Counted from the first letter of the stretch, positions 33,978-43,288 are shown. The stretch: 56,113 bases of DNA from Mangrovicoccus algicola (GCF_014903745.1 NZ_JACVXA010000034.1:1-56113); one strand, 5' to 3'. The notes: generated by a model from the letters alone, not told the origin. Made by a program: numbers and translations.

Positions 33978-34484
33978 GTGATCCGCGTGCTCGACATCCT
34001 GCTGCGCGTCATCGTCATCGCGATCTTCGCGGTGCTGGTCTGCTGCGTGGTCTGGCAGGTGCTCAGCCGCTACGCGCTGGGAACGCCCTCGACCGTGACC
34101 GACGAAATGGCGCGGTTCCTGTTCATGTGGCTGGCGCTGATCGGCGGCGCCTATACCCTGGGACAGCGGCGCCACCTGGCGATCGACTTCCTGACCGGCA
34201 CGCTGAAGGGCCGGGCGCGGACCGTGTCCGAGGCGGTGATCCTGGCGATCGTGGCGCTGTTCGCGGGCCTCGTGCTGGTCTGGGGCGGCGCCATGCTGAC
34301 CCTGCGCACGCTGGCCTCCGGCCAGGTGACTCCGGCGCTGCAGATCCCGATGGCCTGGGTCTATGCCGCCATTCCCTTCGCCGGGCTGGTGATGCTGGTC
34401 TATTGCGCGCATTTCCTGATCGACCTGGCCCGCCACGGCGCGCAGGAGCAAACCGACGCCCCCGTGGGCGGCCCCCTGGACTGA
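33978..34484 (+). CDS. TRAP transporter small permease subunit
   Basis: DctQ-family four-helix membrane protein that supports the large permease. 168 residues; helices at about 5-25, 45-62, 82-105 and 122-145, with the family motif FLFMWLALIGGAYTLGQRRHLAIDF after helix 2. Starts with GTG, preceded by GGAG. First gene of the rightward operon dctQ-dctM-GH31-uxuB; the matching receptor is in the leftward operon. Confidence 0.92.
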   Translation: MIRVLDILLRVIVIAIFAVLVCCVVWQVLSRYALGTPSTVTDEMARFLFMWLALIGGAYTLGQRRHLAIDFLTGTLKGRARTVSEAVILAIVALFAGLVLVWGGAMLTLRTLASGQVTPALQIPMAWVYAAIPFAGLVMLVYCAHFLIDLARHGAQEQTDAPVGGPLD

Positions 34485-34494
34485 GGACGACATA

Positions 34495-35793
34495 ATGGCC
34501 AGTGCAATCCTGCTGCTTTTCGGCTCCTTCGCCGTTCTCATGGTCATCGGCGTGCCCATCGCCTTTTCGATCGGCGCCGCGACCTTCCTGACCTTCCTGC
34601 TGTTCATGAGCTTCGACCAGTCGCTGTTCATCGTCGCCCAGCAGATGGCGAGCGGGCTGGACAGCTTCACGCTGCTGGCGATCCCGTTCTTCATCCTGGC
34701 GGGCAACATCATGAACCGCGGCGGCATCGCCATGCGGCTGATCAATTTCGCCCAGGTGCTGGGCGGGCGGCTGCCCGGCGCGCTGGCGCATTGCAACGTC
34801 ATCGCCAACATGATGTTCGGCTCGATCTCGGGCTCCGCCGTGGCCTCGGCCGCCGCCGTGGGCGGCGTCATGGCGCCGCTGCAGAAGAAGGAGGGCTATG
34901 ACCCGGCCTATTCGGCAGCGGTCAACATCGCCTCCTGTCCGACGGGCCTGCTGATCCCGCCCAGCTCGACCTTCATCGTCTATTCGCTGATCACCGGCGG
35001 CACGTCCATCGCCGCGCTCTTCGTGGCGGGCTACGTGCCCGGCATCCTGATGGGGCTGGGGCTGATGATCGTGGCGGGCATCATCGCCAAGCGCCGCGGC
35101 TATCCGGTCGCGCCGCGCCCGAGCCTCTGCCAGGTCTGGCAGGCGGCGCGCGACGCGATCCTGCCCCTGGGCCTGATCGTGGTCATCATGGGGGGCATCA
35201 TCTCGGGCGCCTTCACCGCCACCGAGGCCTCGGCCGCGGCGGTCGTCTACACGCTGTTCCTGGCGCTGGTGTGGTACCGCGAGATCGGCATCCGCGACCT
35301 GCCCGCGATCATCATGGAAAGCGCGGTGACGACCTCCATCGTCCTGCTGATGATCGGCGCCTCGATCGCGATGAGCCGGGTGATGGCCTTCGGCGGCATC
35401 CCCTACCTGATCTCGGACACGCTGCTGGCGCTGTCGGACAATCCGCTGGCGATCCTTCTGCTGATCAACATCGCGCTGCTGATCGTCGGCACCTTCATGG
35501 ACATGACGCCGGCGCTTCTGATCTTCACGCCGATCTTCCTGCCGGTCGTGCAGGAGCTGGGCATGGACCCGGTGCATTTCGGCGTGATGATGACGCTGAA
35601 CCTGTGCATCGGCATCTGCACGCCCCCGGTGGGCTCGGCGCTGTTCGTCGGCTGCTCGGTCGGCAACACTTCCATCGCCTCGGTGATCCGGCCGCTCCTG
35701 CCCTTCTATGCCGTGCTCTTCGGCCTCCTGCTTCTCGTGACCTACGTGCCCGAGATCAGCCTGTTCCTGCCCCGCATCCTTGGTATCTACTGA
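34495..35793 (+). CDS. TRAP transporter large permease subunit
   Basis: DctM-family transporter domain that moves substrate with sodium. 432 residues and about twelve membrane segments. Visible signatures include GVPIAFSIG, LLAIPFFILAGNIMNRGG, MMFGSISGSAVASAAAVG and SCPTGLLIPPSSTFIVYSLITGG, the last two being the repeated hairpin regions. GAGGA ribosome-binding site, 10 bases after dctQ. The stop overlaps the next start (TGATG). Confidence 0.94.
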   Translation: MASAILLLFGSFAVLMVIGVPIAFSIGAATFLTFLLFMSFDQSLFIVAQQMASGLDSFTLLAIPFFILAGNIMNRGGIAMRLINFAQVLGGRLPGALAHCNVIANMMFGSISGSAVASAAAVGGVMAPLQKKEGYDPAYSAAVNIASCPTGLLIPPSSTFIVYSLITGGTSIAALFVAGYVPGILMGLGLMIVAGIIAKRRGYPVAPRPSLCQVWQAARDAILPLGLIVVIMGGIISGAFTATEASAAAVVYTLFLALVWYREIGIRDLPAIIMESAVTTSIVLLMIGASIAMSRVMAFGGIPYLISDTLLALSDNPLAILLLINIALLIVGTFMDMTPALLIFTPIFLPVVQELGMDPVHFGVMMTLNLCIGICTPPVGSALFVGCSVGNTSIASVIRPLLPFYAVLFGLLLLVTYVPEISLFLPRILGIY

Positions 35794-38141
35794 TGAAGAC
35801 CCTGACCGACTGGACCCTCACCGACCGCAGCGAAACCGGGCTGGAGCTGTCGATCGACGGCCGCCACCTGCTGCGGGTGTCGGTGCTCGACGAGACGCTG
35901 TTCCGGGTCTCGCTGCTGAAGGACGGGACGTGGCGGCTGGATCGCGGCTGGTGCGTGGCCCCCGAGGGCGACACGCCCTGGCAGGGACGCGGGCGCGACG
36001 ACCTGTCGGGCCATCCCTGCCCGGGCTTCACCGTCGAGGAGGAGGGCGGCACGCTGGCCATCGCCACCTCCGCGATGCGGCTGGTGATCGAGACGCCGCT
36101 GCGCCTGGTCTGGCAGCGCCGGGACGGCGCGGGCTGGGCCAGCTTCGCCGAGGAGCGCCCGACCGGCGGCGTCATGCTTGGCCTGCGCGACCATCGCCAC
36201 AGCCATTTCCTGCGCCGCTTTACGGGCGAGAAGGTTTACGGGCTGGGCGAGAAGGGCGGCAACCTGGAACGTTCCGGCCGCCGCTTCGAGATGCGCAATC
36301 TCGATGCGATGGGCTATGATGCGGAAAGCACCGATCCGCTTTACAAGCACATCCCCTTCACCCTGACGAAGACGCCGGAACAGGGCTGCTGGTCGATCTA
36401 TTACGACAACATGGCAGGCGCCTGGTTCGATCTGGGCAACGAGCTGGACAATTACCACCTGGCCTATCGCGCCTATCGCGCCGAGGATGGCGACCTCGAC
36501 TATTACATGCGGTGGGCGCCCTCGCTGACCGAGCTGGTCAAGGGCCAGGTGCGGCTCACGGGGGGCACCGCCTTCCCGCCGCGCTGGTCGCTGGGCTATT
36601 CGGGCTCGACCATGAGCTATACCGACGCCCCCGACGCGCAGGCCCAGCTGGAAAGCTTCCTCGCGCGGATCGAGGAGCACGACATCCCCTGCGACAGCTT
36701 CCAGATGTCCTCGGGCTACACCTCGATCGGGCCGAAGCGCTACGTGTTCAACTGGAACTTCGACAAATGCCCGGATCCCAAGGCGATGTCGGCGAAATTC
36801 GCCGCCTCGGACGTGCACCTGATCGCCAATATCAAGCCCTGCCTGCTGCAGGACCATCCCCGCTATGACCAGGCGGCGGCAGAGGGGCTGTTCATCCGCG
36901 CCAGCGCCGAGATGGACCCCGATTGCGGCCCGGAACGGTCGATCTACTGGGACGATACCGGCTCGCACCTGGATTTCACCAACCCCGCCACGGTCGATTG
37001 GTGGAAGGACGGGGTGACGAGCCAGCTGCTGGAATACGGCATCGGCTCGACCTGGAACGACAATAACGAATACGAGATCTGGGACGACGCCGCGCAATGC
37101 GCGGGCTTCGGCGAGGGGATCGACGTGTCGCTGATCCGCCCGGTCCACTCGGTGCTGATGACCCGCGCCAGCGAGGAGGCGCAGCGCGCCCATGCGCCGG
37201 GCAAGCGGCCCTACCTGATCTCGCGTTCGGGCATGCCCGGCATCCAGCGCCATGCCCAGACCTGGTCGGGCGACAACCGCACCATGTGGAAGACCATCCG
37301 CTACAACAGCCGGATGGGGCTGGGCATGTCGATGTCGGGGCTCTACAATATCGGACACGATGTCGGCGGCTTCTCCGGCCCGCGGCCGGAGCCCGAGCTC
37401 TTCGTCCGCTGGGTGCAGAACGGCATCTTCCACCCGCGCTTCACCATCCATTCCTGGAATGACGACGCGACGGTGAACGAGCCCTGGATGTTCCCGGAGG
37501 TGACGCATCACATCCGCGACGCGATCCGCCTGCGCTACCGGCTGCTGCCCTATCTGTATACGGTGCTGTGGCAGGCGGCGGAGCAGGACGAGCCGATGAT
37601 CCGCCCGCCCTTCATGGATTTCCCCGAGGACGAGGGCGCCTATGCGGAATGCGACGAGTTCCTGCTGGGCCGCGACCTGCTGGTGGCGACGGTGATGGAC
37701 GAGGGCGCCACGACCCGGACCCTGCGCCTGCCCGCCTGTCCGACCGGCTGGTGGGATTTCCACGCGGGCACCTGGCACGAGGGCGGCACGACCGTCACGC
37801 TCGATGTCGACCTGGGGTCCATGCCGCTTTTCGTGCGCGGCGGCGCGGTGATCCCGATGGGCAATTCCACCACCCGCGCCCATCCGGGCGCCGAGACCGA
37901 GCGCGTGCTGGCGGTCTTCCCGGCGCCGGGCGGTTTCGAGGAAACGAGCCTGCTCTACGAGGATGACGGCGTGAGCGAGGGCGGGGCATCCTGCGTGACC
38001 CGCTTGACCTTGTCGGGCGGCGCGGACAGCCTGTCGCTGACCGCGGCCCGTTCGGGCGAGGGGGCCCCGGCGATCCCGGTGGCCCGCATCGTCCTGCCCG
38101 CGGGCGAAACCCGCAGCCTGCCCGAGGAGATCGCGCTGTGA
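35793..38141 (+). CDS. Glycoside hydrolase family 31 protein
   Basis: Retaining alpha-glycosidase. 782 residues: N-terminal beta-sandwich domain, TIM barrel with catalytic nucleophile Asp423 in STWNDNNEYEIW, a proton-donor region around RHAQTWSGDN, and C-terminal sheet domains. No signal peptide, so it acts inside the cell. GH31 includes alpha-glucosidases, alpha-xylosidases and sulfoquinovosidases; its place in a uronate operon, between the TRAP permease and fructuronate reductase, suggests an alpha-linked uronic acid or xylose-containing substrate. Overlaps dctM by one base and uxuB by four. Confidence 0.9.
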   Translation: MKTLTDWTLTDRSETGLELSIDGRHLLRVSVLDETLFRVSLLKDGTWRLDRGWCVAPEGDTPWQGRGRDDLSGHPCPGFTVEEEGGTLAIATSAMRLVIETPLRLVWQRRDGAGWASFAEERPTGGVMLGLRDHRHSHFLRRFTGEKVYGLGEKGGNLERSGRRFEMRNLDAMGYDAESTDPLYKHIPFTLTKTPEQGCWSIYYDNMAGAWFDLGNELDNYHLAYRAYRAEDGDLDYYMRWAPSLTELVKGQVRLTGGTAFPPRWSLGYSGSTMSYTDAPDAQAQLESFLARIEEHDIPCDSFQMSSGYTSIGPKRYVFNWNFDKCPDPKAMSAKFAASDVHLIANIKPCLLQDHPRYDQAAAEGLFIRASAEMDPDCGPERSIYWDDTGSHLDFTNPATVDWWKDGVTSQLLEYGIGSTWNDNNEYEIWDDAAQCAGFGEGIDVSLIRPVHSVLMTRASEEAQRAHAPGKRPYLISRSGMPGIQRHAQTWSGDNRTMWKTIRYNSRMGLGMSMSGLYNIGHDVGGFSGPRPEPELFVRWVQNGIFHPRFTIHSWNDDATVNEPWMFPEVTHHIRDAIRLRYRLLPYLYTVLWQAAEQDEPMIRPPFMDFPEDEGAYAECDEFLLGRDLLVATVMDEGATTRTLRLPACPTGWWDFHAGTWHEGGTTVTLDVDLGSMPLFVRGGAVIPMGNSTTRAHPGAETERVLAVFPAPGGFEETSLLYEDDGVSEGGASCVTRLTLSGGADSLSLTAARSGEGAPAIPVARIVLPAGETRSLPEEIAL

Positions 38142-39511
38142 GCACCGAAATCGTCAAGATCGGCTTCGATGCCGAAGCCCTGAAACCGCGCATCCTGCAT
38201 CTGGGCTTCGGCGCCTTCGCCCGCGCCCATCCGATGGTCTACCTGTCCGAAGGGCTGGCGAAGGCCGGGGGCGACTGGGGCGTGGTCGTGGCGCGGCTGA
38301 ATTCCGGCCGCGCGGATATGGACGCGCTGGATGCCGCCGACGGGCGCTATCACGTGGCCGAAGCCGATGGCGAGGGCGTGACCCTGCGCGAGATCGGCGT
38401 CGTCGCCGCGACCCGTCACCCGGCCCGCGACGGGGTGGATGCGATCCCCGACCTGATCGCCAGCCCGGCCATGTCGGTGATCCTGCTGACCGTCACCGAG
38501 AAGGGCTATTGCGCGCGCTCCGGCCGTCTGGACCGCGACAATCCCGGGGTGATCGCCGATCTGGCCGCGCCCGCGCAGCCCGGCACCGCCATCGGCGTGA
38601 TCGCCGAGGGGCTGGCGCGGCGCCGCGCGGCCGGGCATGGCGGGCTGACGGTGCTCAGCTGCGACAACCAGCCCGAGAACGGCCATCTGACCCGACAGGT
38701 CGTGCTGGATTTCGCCGAGGCGCGGGATCCGGCCCTGGCCGCGTGGATCGCCGAGACCTGCACCTTCCCCTCCTCGATGGTTGACCGGATCGTGCCGGCG
38801 ATGACGGAGGAGAGCCATGCACTGCTGGCGGACCTGCTGGGCCGGCCCGATCCCAACGGCATCGTCTGCGAACCCTTCCGCCAATGGGTGATCGAGGACA
38901 GCTTCGCCGCCGGGCGGCCGCCCTTCGCCGAGGGCGGGGCCGAGCTGGTCGAGGATGTGCGCCCCTTCGAGGAGATGAAGCTGCGCATGCTCAACGGCTC
39001 GCACACGATGCTGGCCTGCTATGGCCAGCTGGCCGGGCATGAGACGGTCGATGGCTGCATGGGCGATGCGGGGCTGCGCGAGCTGGCGCGGCGGCTGATG
39101 GAGGAGGAGCAGGCGCCGACCCTGTCGGTTCCCGCCAGCGTCGATCTGCCGGGCTATGCCGCGGCGCTGCTGGCGCGGTTCGCCAATCCGCGGCTGCGCC
39201 ACCGGCTGGCCCAGATCGCCTCGGACACGTCGCAGAAGATGCCGCAGCGGCTGTTTGCCCCCGCTAGCGCGCATCTGGACCGGGCCGAGCCCTGGCCGGT
39301 CACGGCGCTCGGCATCGCGGCCTGGATCCGCCTTCTTGTGCTGGGCCGCGGAAGCGCCGATCCGCGCGCGGCCGAGCTGTCGGCGGCGGCGGGTGCGGCC
39401 GATCCGGTGGCGGCGGTGCTGGCGCTGCCGGGGCTGGTGCCTGCCGATCTGGCCGCGGCGCCGGGATTCCTGCCCGCGATCCGCGCGGCCTATGCCGATC
39501 TCGCTGCCTGA
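38138..39511 (+). CDS. uxuB: Fructuronate reductase (mannitol dehydrogenase family)
   Basis: Reduces D-fructuronate to D-mannonate with NADH, one step before UxuA. 457 residues of the long-chain mannitol-dehydrogenase family: nucleotide-binding ILHLGFGAFARAH near residue 20, SCDNQPENGHLTRQ (about 170), VDRIVPAMT, and the catalytic Lys-containing stretch MKLRMLNGSHTML (about 280). Altronate or mannitol oxidoreductase is possible by sequence alone, but uxuA and uidA nearby favour this role. Starts with GTG overlapping the GH31 stop (GTGA). No uronate isomerase (uxaC) is in the window. Confidence 0.9.
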   Translation: MSTEIVKIGFDAEALKPRILHLGFGAFARAHPMVYLSEGLAKAGGDWGVVVARLNSGRADMDALDAADGRYHVAEADGEGVTLREIGVVAATRHPARDGVDAIPDLIASPAMSVILLTVTEKGYCARSGRLDRDNPGVIADLAAPAQPGTAIGVIAEGLARRRAAGHGGLTVLSCDNQPENGHLTRQVVLDFAEARDPALAAWIAETCTFPSSMVDRIVPAMTEESHALLADLLGRPDPNGIVCEPFRQWVIEDSFAAGRPPFAEGGAELVEDVRPFEEMKLRMLNGSHTMLACYGQLAGHETVDGCMGDAGLRELARRLMEEEQAPTLSVPASVDLPGYAAALLARFANPRLRHRLAQIASDTSQKMPQRLFAPASAHLDRAEPWPVTALGIAAWIRLLVLGRGSADPRAAELSAAAGAADPVAAVLALPGLVPADLAAAPGFLPAIRAAYADLAA

Positions 39512-39532
39512 GCCGCGCCTCCCGCGGGCCGC

Positions 39533-40192
39533 TCAGCCCGCGGGCCAGTAGCCATCGTCCCGCCGCTCCAGCAGCGGCGAGGCGAAGACCCCGCAGACCG
39601 GCAGGCCGGGGGGCAGCACCCCCTGCCAGCGCCGGGTCTGCAGCATCGCCGCGCCGATCGCCACGGGCTCCGCCCCGGCGAGGCGCAGCAGATCCAGCGC
39701 CGCCATCATCGAACTGCCCGTGCTCAGCGCATCGTCGATCACCGCGATCCGCGCGCCAGCCAGCAGGGGCAGCATCCGCGGGTCCAGATACAGCCGCTTG
39801 CCGCCGCCGGGGCTGGTGACGGAGCGCAGCGGCACCGACAGGGCCTCGTCATACCAGAACTTGCGCGAGGTCCCCAGCGGCACGTAGCGGTCGTGACCCA
39901 GCCGCCGCGCGGTCGCCGCGGCCAGCCCCAGCCCCAGCGTCGGCAGCCCGACCAGAAGATCGGGCGCATGCGGATGCAGCGCCGCGGCAAGGTGCAAGGC
40001 CAGTGCATCCTCCACCGCGAAACTCGCCTGGTTGAGGATCAGCGAGGCCAGCGCGGTGGCGGTGCCCTCCAGCGGCCTCAGCGGCAGGTGCAGGATCCGC
40101 CCGTCGGGCAGCTCTGCCGGAAAGCGGTCGCGATGGGGCGGCGGCGGGGCGGGCCCGTCCTCGACCCGCTGCCAGAAGCCGTGCGGCTCCAT
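39533..40192 (-). CDS. Phosphoribosyltransferase-family protein
   Basis: PRPP-dependent transferase of unknown acceptor. 219 residues, type I phosphoribosyltransferase fold: the PRPP loop IAVIDDALSTGSSMMAAL (about 145-162) contains the D-D-x-x-S-T-G core, preceded by LLVGLPTLGLGLAAATARRLG. It resembles orotate or adenine phosphoribosyltransferases used outside their classic operons. Starts four bases after the gamma-glutamyltransferase stop, so the two are co-transcribed. The frame runs 30 codons further upstream inside that gene, which is not used. Confidence 0.82.
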   Translation of the reverse strand: MEPHGFWQRVEDGPAPPPPHRDRFPAELPDGRILHLPLRPLEGTATALASLILNQASFAVEDALALHLAAALHPHAPDLLVGLPTLGLGLAAATARRLGHDRYVPLGTSRKFWYDEALSVPLRSVTSPGGGKRLYLDPRMLPLLAGARIAVIDDALSTGSSMMAALDLLRLAGAEPVAIGAAMLQTRRWQGVLPPGLPVCGVFASPLLERRDDGYWPAG

Positions 40193-40196
40193 CCGC

Positions 40197-41765
40197 TCAG
40201 AGCGCCAGCGCGGCGCCATCGGCGCGCGGATCGCTGGCTGCCTCGCGCAGCCCGCCGGGATGCAGCACCACCGCCCCCGCATGGCCCGCGAGATCGGAGA
40301 AGGCCGGGATCGTCTCCACCTCGTGCCCGGCCGCGCGCAGCGCCGCGACCAGCGCGGGGTCGAACCGGTCCTCCAGCTTCAGCGTGGTGGACTCCTCCCC
40401 CCAGGTCTTGCCCAGCAGCCAGCGCGGCGCCGTCACCGCCGCCTGCAGCCCCTGGCCGAAGACGGCATAGCGCGAGAAGACCGCCGCCTGGGTCTGCGGC
40501 TGTCCCTCGCCGCCCATCGTGCCATAGGCCATGACGCGCCCGTCCTGCAGTTCCGCCAGCGCCGGGTTCAGCGTGTGGAAGGGGCGCCGCCCCGGGGCCA
40601 GCCCGTTCGGCCCGCCCGCCAGCGAGAAGGCCGCGCCGCGGTTCTGGAACACCACGCCGGTCTCGGGACAGGTCAGCCCCGAGCCGAATTCCCAGAACAC
40701 GCTCTGGATAAAGCTGACCACCGTGCCGTCGCGATCGGCCGCCCCCATCCAGATCGTGTCGCCTTCCTTCGGCTCGTGGGGCCAGGGCAGGGCGCGGGCC
40801 GGGTCGATCCGCGCGGCCATTTCGTCGAGGGCCTCCTCCGTCAGCCACTCCTGCGCGGGCGCGCCGTCGCCCAGTTCGGCATTGCGCTTCAGGAAGGCCT
40901 GCTTGGTCGCCTCGATCAGCCCGTGCAGGTGGTCGAACCCCTCGGGATCGGTCACGCCCAGCCGGTCGAAGAGCGCGAGGATCATCAGCGAGGCCGCGCC
41001 CTGGGTCGGCGGGATCATGTTCCACAGCCGCCCGGCCGAGGTCTTGACCGACAGGGGCTCCACCTTCTCGGGGGCATAGGCGGCCAGGTCGGCGGCGCGC
41101 AGCGGGCTGCCCGCCGCTTCGAGGAACCGGCCATGGGTGGTGGCGATGTCGCCGCGGTAATAGTCGCCCGCCCCGGCCCGCGCGATCTGCTCCAGCGTGG
41201 CGCCGAGTGCGGCCTGCACCAGTCGGCTGCCGCGCGCCGGGGCGGCGCCGCCGGGCATGTAGAGATCGGCGAAACCCGGCACGTCGCGCAGCCCCGGCGC
41301 CTTCTCGGCGGTGCAGGCGGACTGGTTGCCGGTGACGGCGATGCCCTCGCGGGCCAGCGCTATGGCGGGCGCCAGGAGCCGGGTCAGCGGCATCGGATCC
41401 TCGCAAAGCGCCAGCGCCGCGCCCCAGCCGCCCACCGTGCCCGGCACGGTCAGCGCCGCCAGCGGGCCGCGCGCCGGGATCGCCGCCGCATGGCCCTGCG
41501 CGCGGTACCAGTCGGGCGTGGCCAGAGCCGCCGCCTGCCCGCCCGCGAAGATGCCCACCGGCGCCTGGCCGGGACGCTTGATCAGCCAGAAGCCGTCTCC
41601 GCCGATGCCGTTCATGTGCGGATAGGCGACCGCCACGGCGGCGGCAGCGGCCACCATCGCCTCGATCGCGGAGCCGCCCTCGGCCAGCACGCCGAGCCCG
41701 GCCTGGGTTGCGGCTTGGTGGGGGGCGGTCATGGCACCGTTCAGCCCGAGCGCGGAATTCAGCAT
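40197..41765 (-). CDS. Gamma-glutamyltransferase-family hydrolase
   Basis: Ntn-hydrolase that would cleave gamma-glutamyl amides. 522 residues, self-processing into two chains at Thr337 in GDTIWMGAAD, which aligns with the TTHYSVVD nucleophile region of characterised enzymes. Conserved NGIGGDGFWLI occurs near residue 55. No signal peptide is seen, unlike periplasmic Ggt, so this looks like the cytoplasmic YwrD/acylase-like branch. First gene of a two-gene minus operon, divergent from an ABC importer cluster with an amidase; a shared amide or peptide substrate is plausible. Confidence 0.88.
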   Translation of the reverse strand: MLNSALGLNGAMTAPHQAATQAGLGVLAEGGSAIEAMVAAAAAVAVAYPHMNGIGGDGFWLIKRPGQAPVGIFAGGQAAALATPDWYRAQGHAAAIPARGPLAALTVPGTVGGWGAALALCEDPMPLTRLLAPAIALAREGIAVTGNQSACTAEKAPGLRDVPGFADLYMPGGAAPARGSRLVQAALGATLEQIARAGAGDYYRGDIATTHGRFLEAAGSPLRAADLAAYAPEKVEPLSVKTSAGRLWNMIPPTQGAASLMILALFDRLGVTDPEGFDHLHGLIEATKQAFLKRNAELGDGAPAQEWLTEEALDEMAARIDPARALPWPHEPKEGDTIWMGAADRDGTVVSFIQSVFWEFGSGLTCPETGVVFQNRGAAFSLAGGPNGLAPGRRPFHTLNPALAELQDGRVMAYGTMGGEGQPQTQAAVFSRYAVFGQGLQAAVTAPRWLLGKTWGEESTTLKLEDRFDPALVAALRAAGHEVETIPAFSDLAGHAGAVVLHPGGLREAASDPRADGAALAL

Positions 41766-41916
41766 GTGGTCTCCTGCCTGTCGTGATCACGTCCTTGCGG
41801 CGCAGCTAGCGCCGGGAGGCGGCCGCTGTCGAGGGCGTGGGGACGGAATTCCGCATCATGGAACACCCTCCCGCGCCGCCTCCGGCGCGGCCGTCCTTCC
41901 GATCCTGCCCTGCGAT

Positions 41917-41936
41917 GCGCAGGGGCGCCCCTGCGC
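41917..41936. repeat. Perfect 20-bp palindrome
   Basis: GCGCAGGGGCGCCCCTGCGC reads the same on both strands. It lies 60-80 bases upstream of the rightward -35 box, between divergent operons, so it may be an operator or the remnant of a terminator. No cognate regulator gene is adjacent. Confidence 0.5.
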
Positions 41937-41997
41937 GGGGTGCCGCGGGGGAAGAAGTTCTCAGCCTGCATCAATTCTCCGCGCTTTTCCGGCCGCC

Positions 41998-42026
41998 TTG
42001 GCAATTAATTGGTATGCTGATTATAT
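41998..42026 (+). promoter_or_regulatory. Probable promoter of the transporter/amidase operon
   Basis: TTGGCA (-35, five of six to the housekeeping consensus) is followed after 17 bases by TTATAT; shifting one base gives TATATG. The spacer holds AATTAATTGG. This is the most AT-rich patch between the divergent genes. Confidence 0.5.
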
Positions 42027-42157
42027 GTACAGGTCCTTTTCCCGCTGCTAGCCTTTCCGACGTAGCGAAGCGGAAGAGTTGCCCTGATGACCAGCATTCC
42101 CGGCCCCGTCCCGATAAAGTCGGTCCCGTCCCCGCAGGGCATGTCGGGGGCCCGGAA

Positions 42158-43288
42158 ATGAGCCTGGATCTGCAAGGGGTGGCCAAGAGCTATGGCGACG
42201 TGGCGGCGGTGCATGCGCTGGATCTGCATTGTCCCACCGGCCAGATGCTGGGTCTCCTGGGCCCCTCGGGCTGCGGCAAGTCGACGACGCTGAAGATGAT
42301 CGCGGGGATCGAGGAAGTCAGCGCGGGGCGCATCCTGTTTTCCGGGCGCGAGGTGCAGGCCCTGCCGCCGGGAGCGCGCAACATCGCCATGGTCTTCGAG
42401 GATTACGCGCTTTATGCGCATCTGTCGGTCTTCGAGAACATCGCCTTCCCCCTGCGCGTCCGCGGCACGCCGAAGCCGGAAGTGGCCGGGAAGGTCGGCG
42501 CGATCCTGAAGCTGCTGCGGCTCGACGGCATCGCGGGCGAGAAGGTGCGCAAGCTTTCGGGCGGCGCGCAGCAGCGGGTGTCCATCGGACGGGCGCTGGT
42601 GCGCAACCCAGAGGTCATCGTCTTCGACGAGCCGCTGAGCCACCTGGATGCGGATCAGAAGGTGGAGCTGCGCACCGAGATCAAGCGGCTGCAGCAGCTG
42701 CAGGGGCTGACCTCGATCCTCGTCACCCATGACCAGACCGAGGCGATCGCCATGTGCGACGTGATCGCGGTGATGAATGCCGGGGAATTGCAGCAGCTTG
42801 GCAGCCCGCAGGAGCTGTATGACCGCCCCGCCAATACCTTCGTGGCGCAGTTCATCGGCGAGCCGCCGATGAACCTGCTGGCCGCGGAGCTGGCGCCGGA
42901 CGGCAGGCTGACGGGGCCGGACTGGCGCCTGCCCCCGGCTGCGGCGCGTGCCGGGCTGACCGGCGGGCCCGTGACGGCCGGGCTGCGTCCCGAGGCGCTG
43001 CGCCTGCTGCGCGATGAGACCGGAGGGGACGGGCTGGCCGTGCTGGCGGGCCGGGTGGCGTTCCGCGAACATCGCGGCGACACCGACATCCTCCTGGTGG
43101 CGCTGGACGCGCCGGGCCCGGACGGGGCAGAGCTCCATGTCTCCGCCGATGTGCCCGGACCCAGCCCGCTGCGCCAAGGCGACCGGGTGCGGCTGGGCTT
43201 CGACGGGTCGCGGCTGTGCCTCTTCGACCCGGTCACGGGACGCAACCTGCAGGCGGATGCCCCTCTTGCGACGGAGGCCGCGGCATGA
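42158..43288 (+). CDS. Sugar-type ABC importer ATPase 1 (UgpC/MalK family)
   Basis: Energises a CUT1-type importer together with the next gene. 376 residues: Walker A GPSGCGKST, a Q-loop with Glu instead of Gln (MVFEDYALYAH), signature LSGGAQQR (normally LSGGQ), Walker B VFDEPLSHLDA, intact H-loop LVTHDQ, and C-terminal OB/TOBE domains. Start set at MSLDLQG, 42158; upstream frame is unsupported. Overlaps ATPase 2 by four bases. Two different ATPases in one operon recall the glycerol importer GlpSTPQV of rhizobia, though the substrate here is not known. Confidence 0.9.
   Translation: MSLDLQGVAKSYGDVAAVHALDLHCPTGQMLGLLGPSGCGKSTTLKMIAGIEEVSAGRILFSGREVQALPPGARNIAMVFEDYALYAHLSVFENIAFPLRVRGTPKPEVAGKVGAILKLLRLDGIAGEKVRKLSGGAQQRVSIGRALVRNPEVIVFDEPLSHLDADQKVELRTEIKRLQQLQGLTSILVTHDQTEAIAMCDVIAVMNAGELQQLGSPQELYDRPANTFVAQFIGEPPMNLLAAELAPDGRLTGPDWRLPPAAARAGLTGGPVTAGLRPEALRLLRDETGGDGLAVLAGRVAFREHRGDTDILLVALDAPGPDGAELHVSADVPGPSPLRQGDRVRLGFDGSRLCLFDPVTGRNLQADAPLATEAAA

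Larger units (their letters stand above)
41766..42157. other. Divergent control region of the amide/sugar-type transporter cluster
   Basis: No gene is convincing in these 392 bases. From left to right they contain the ribosome-binding site of the leftward gene, a perfect 20-bp GC palindrome (41917-41936), an AT-rich patch with a probable rightward promoter (41998-42026), and a leader of about 120 bases before the first ATPase gene. Small open frames here lack ribosome-binding sites and known domains. Confidence 0.5.
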
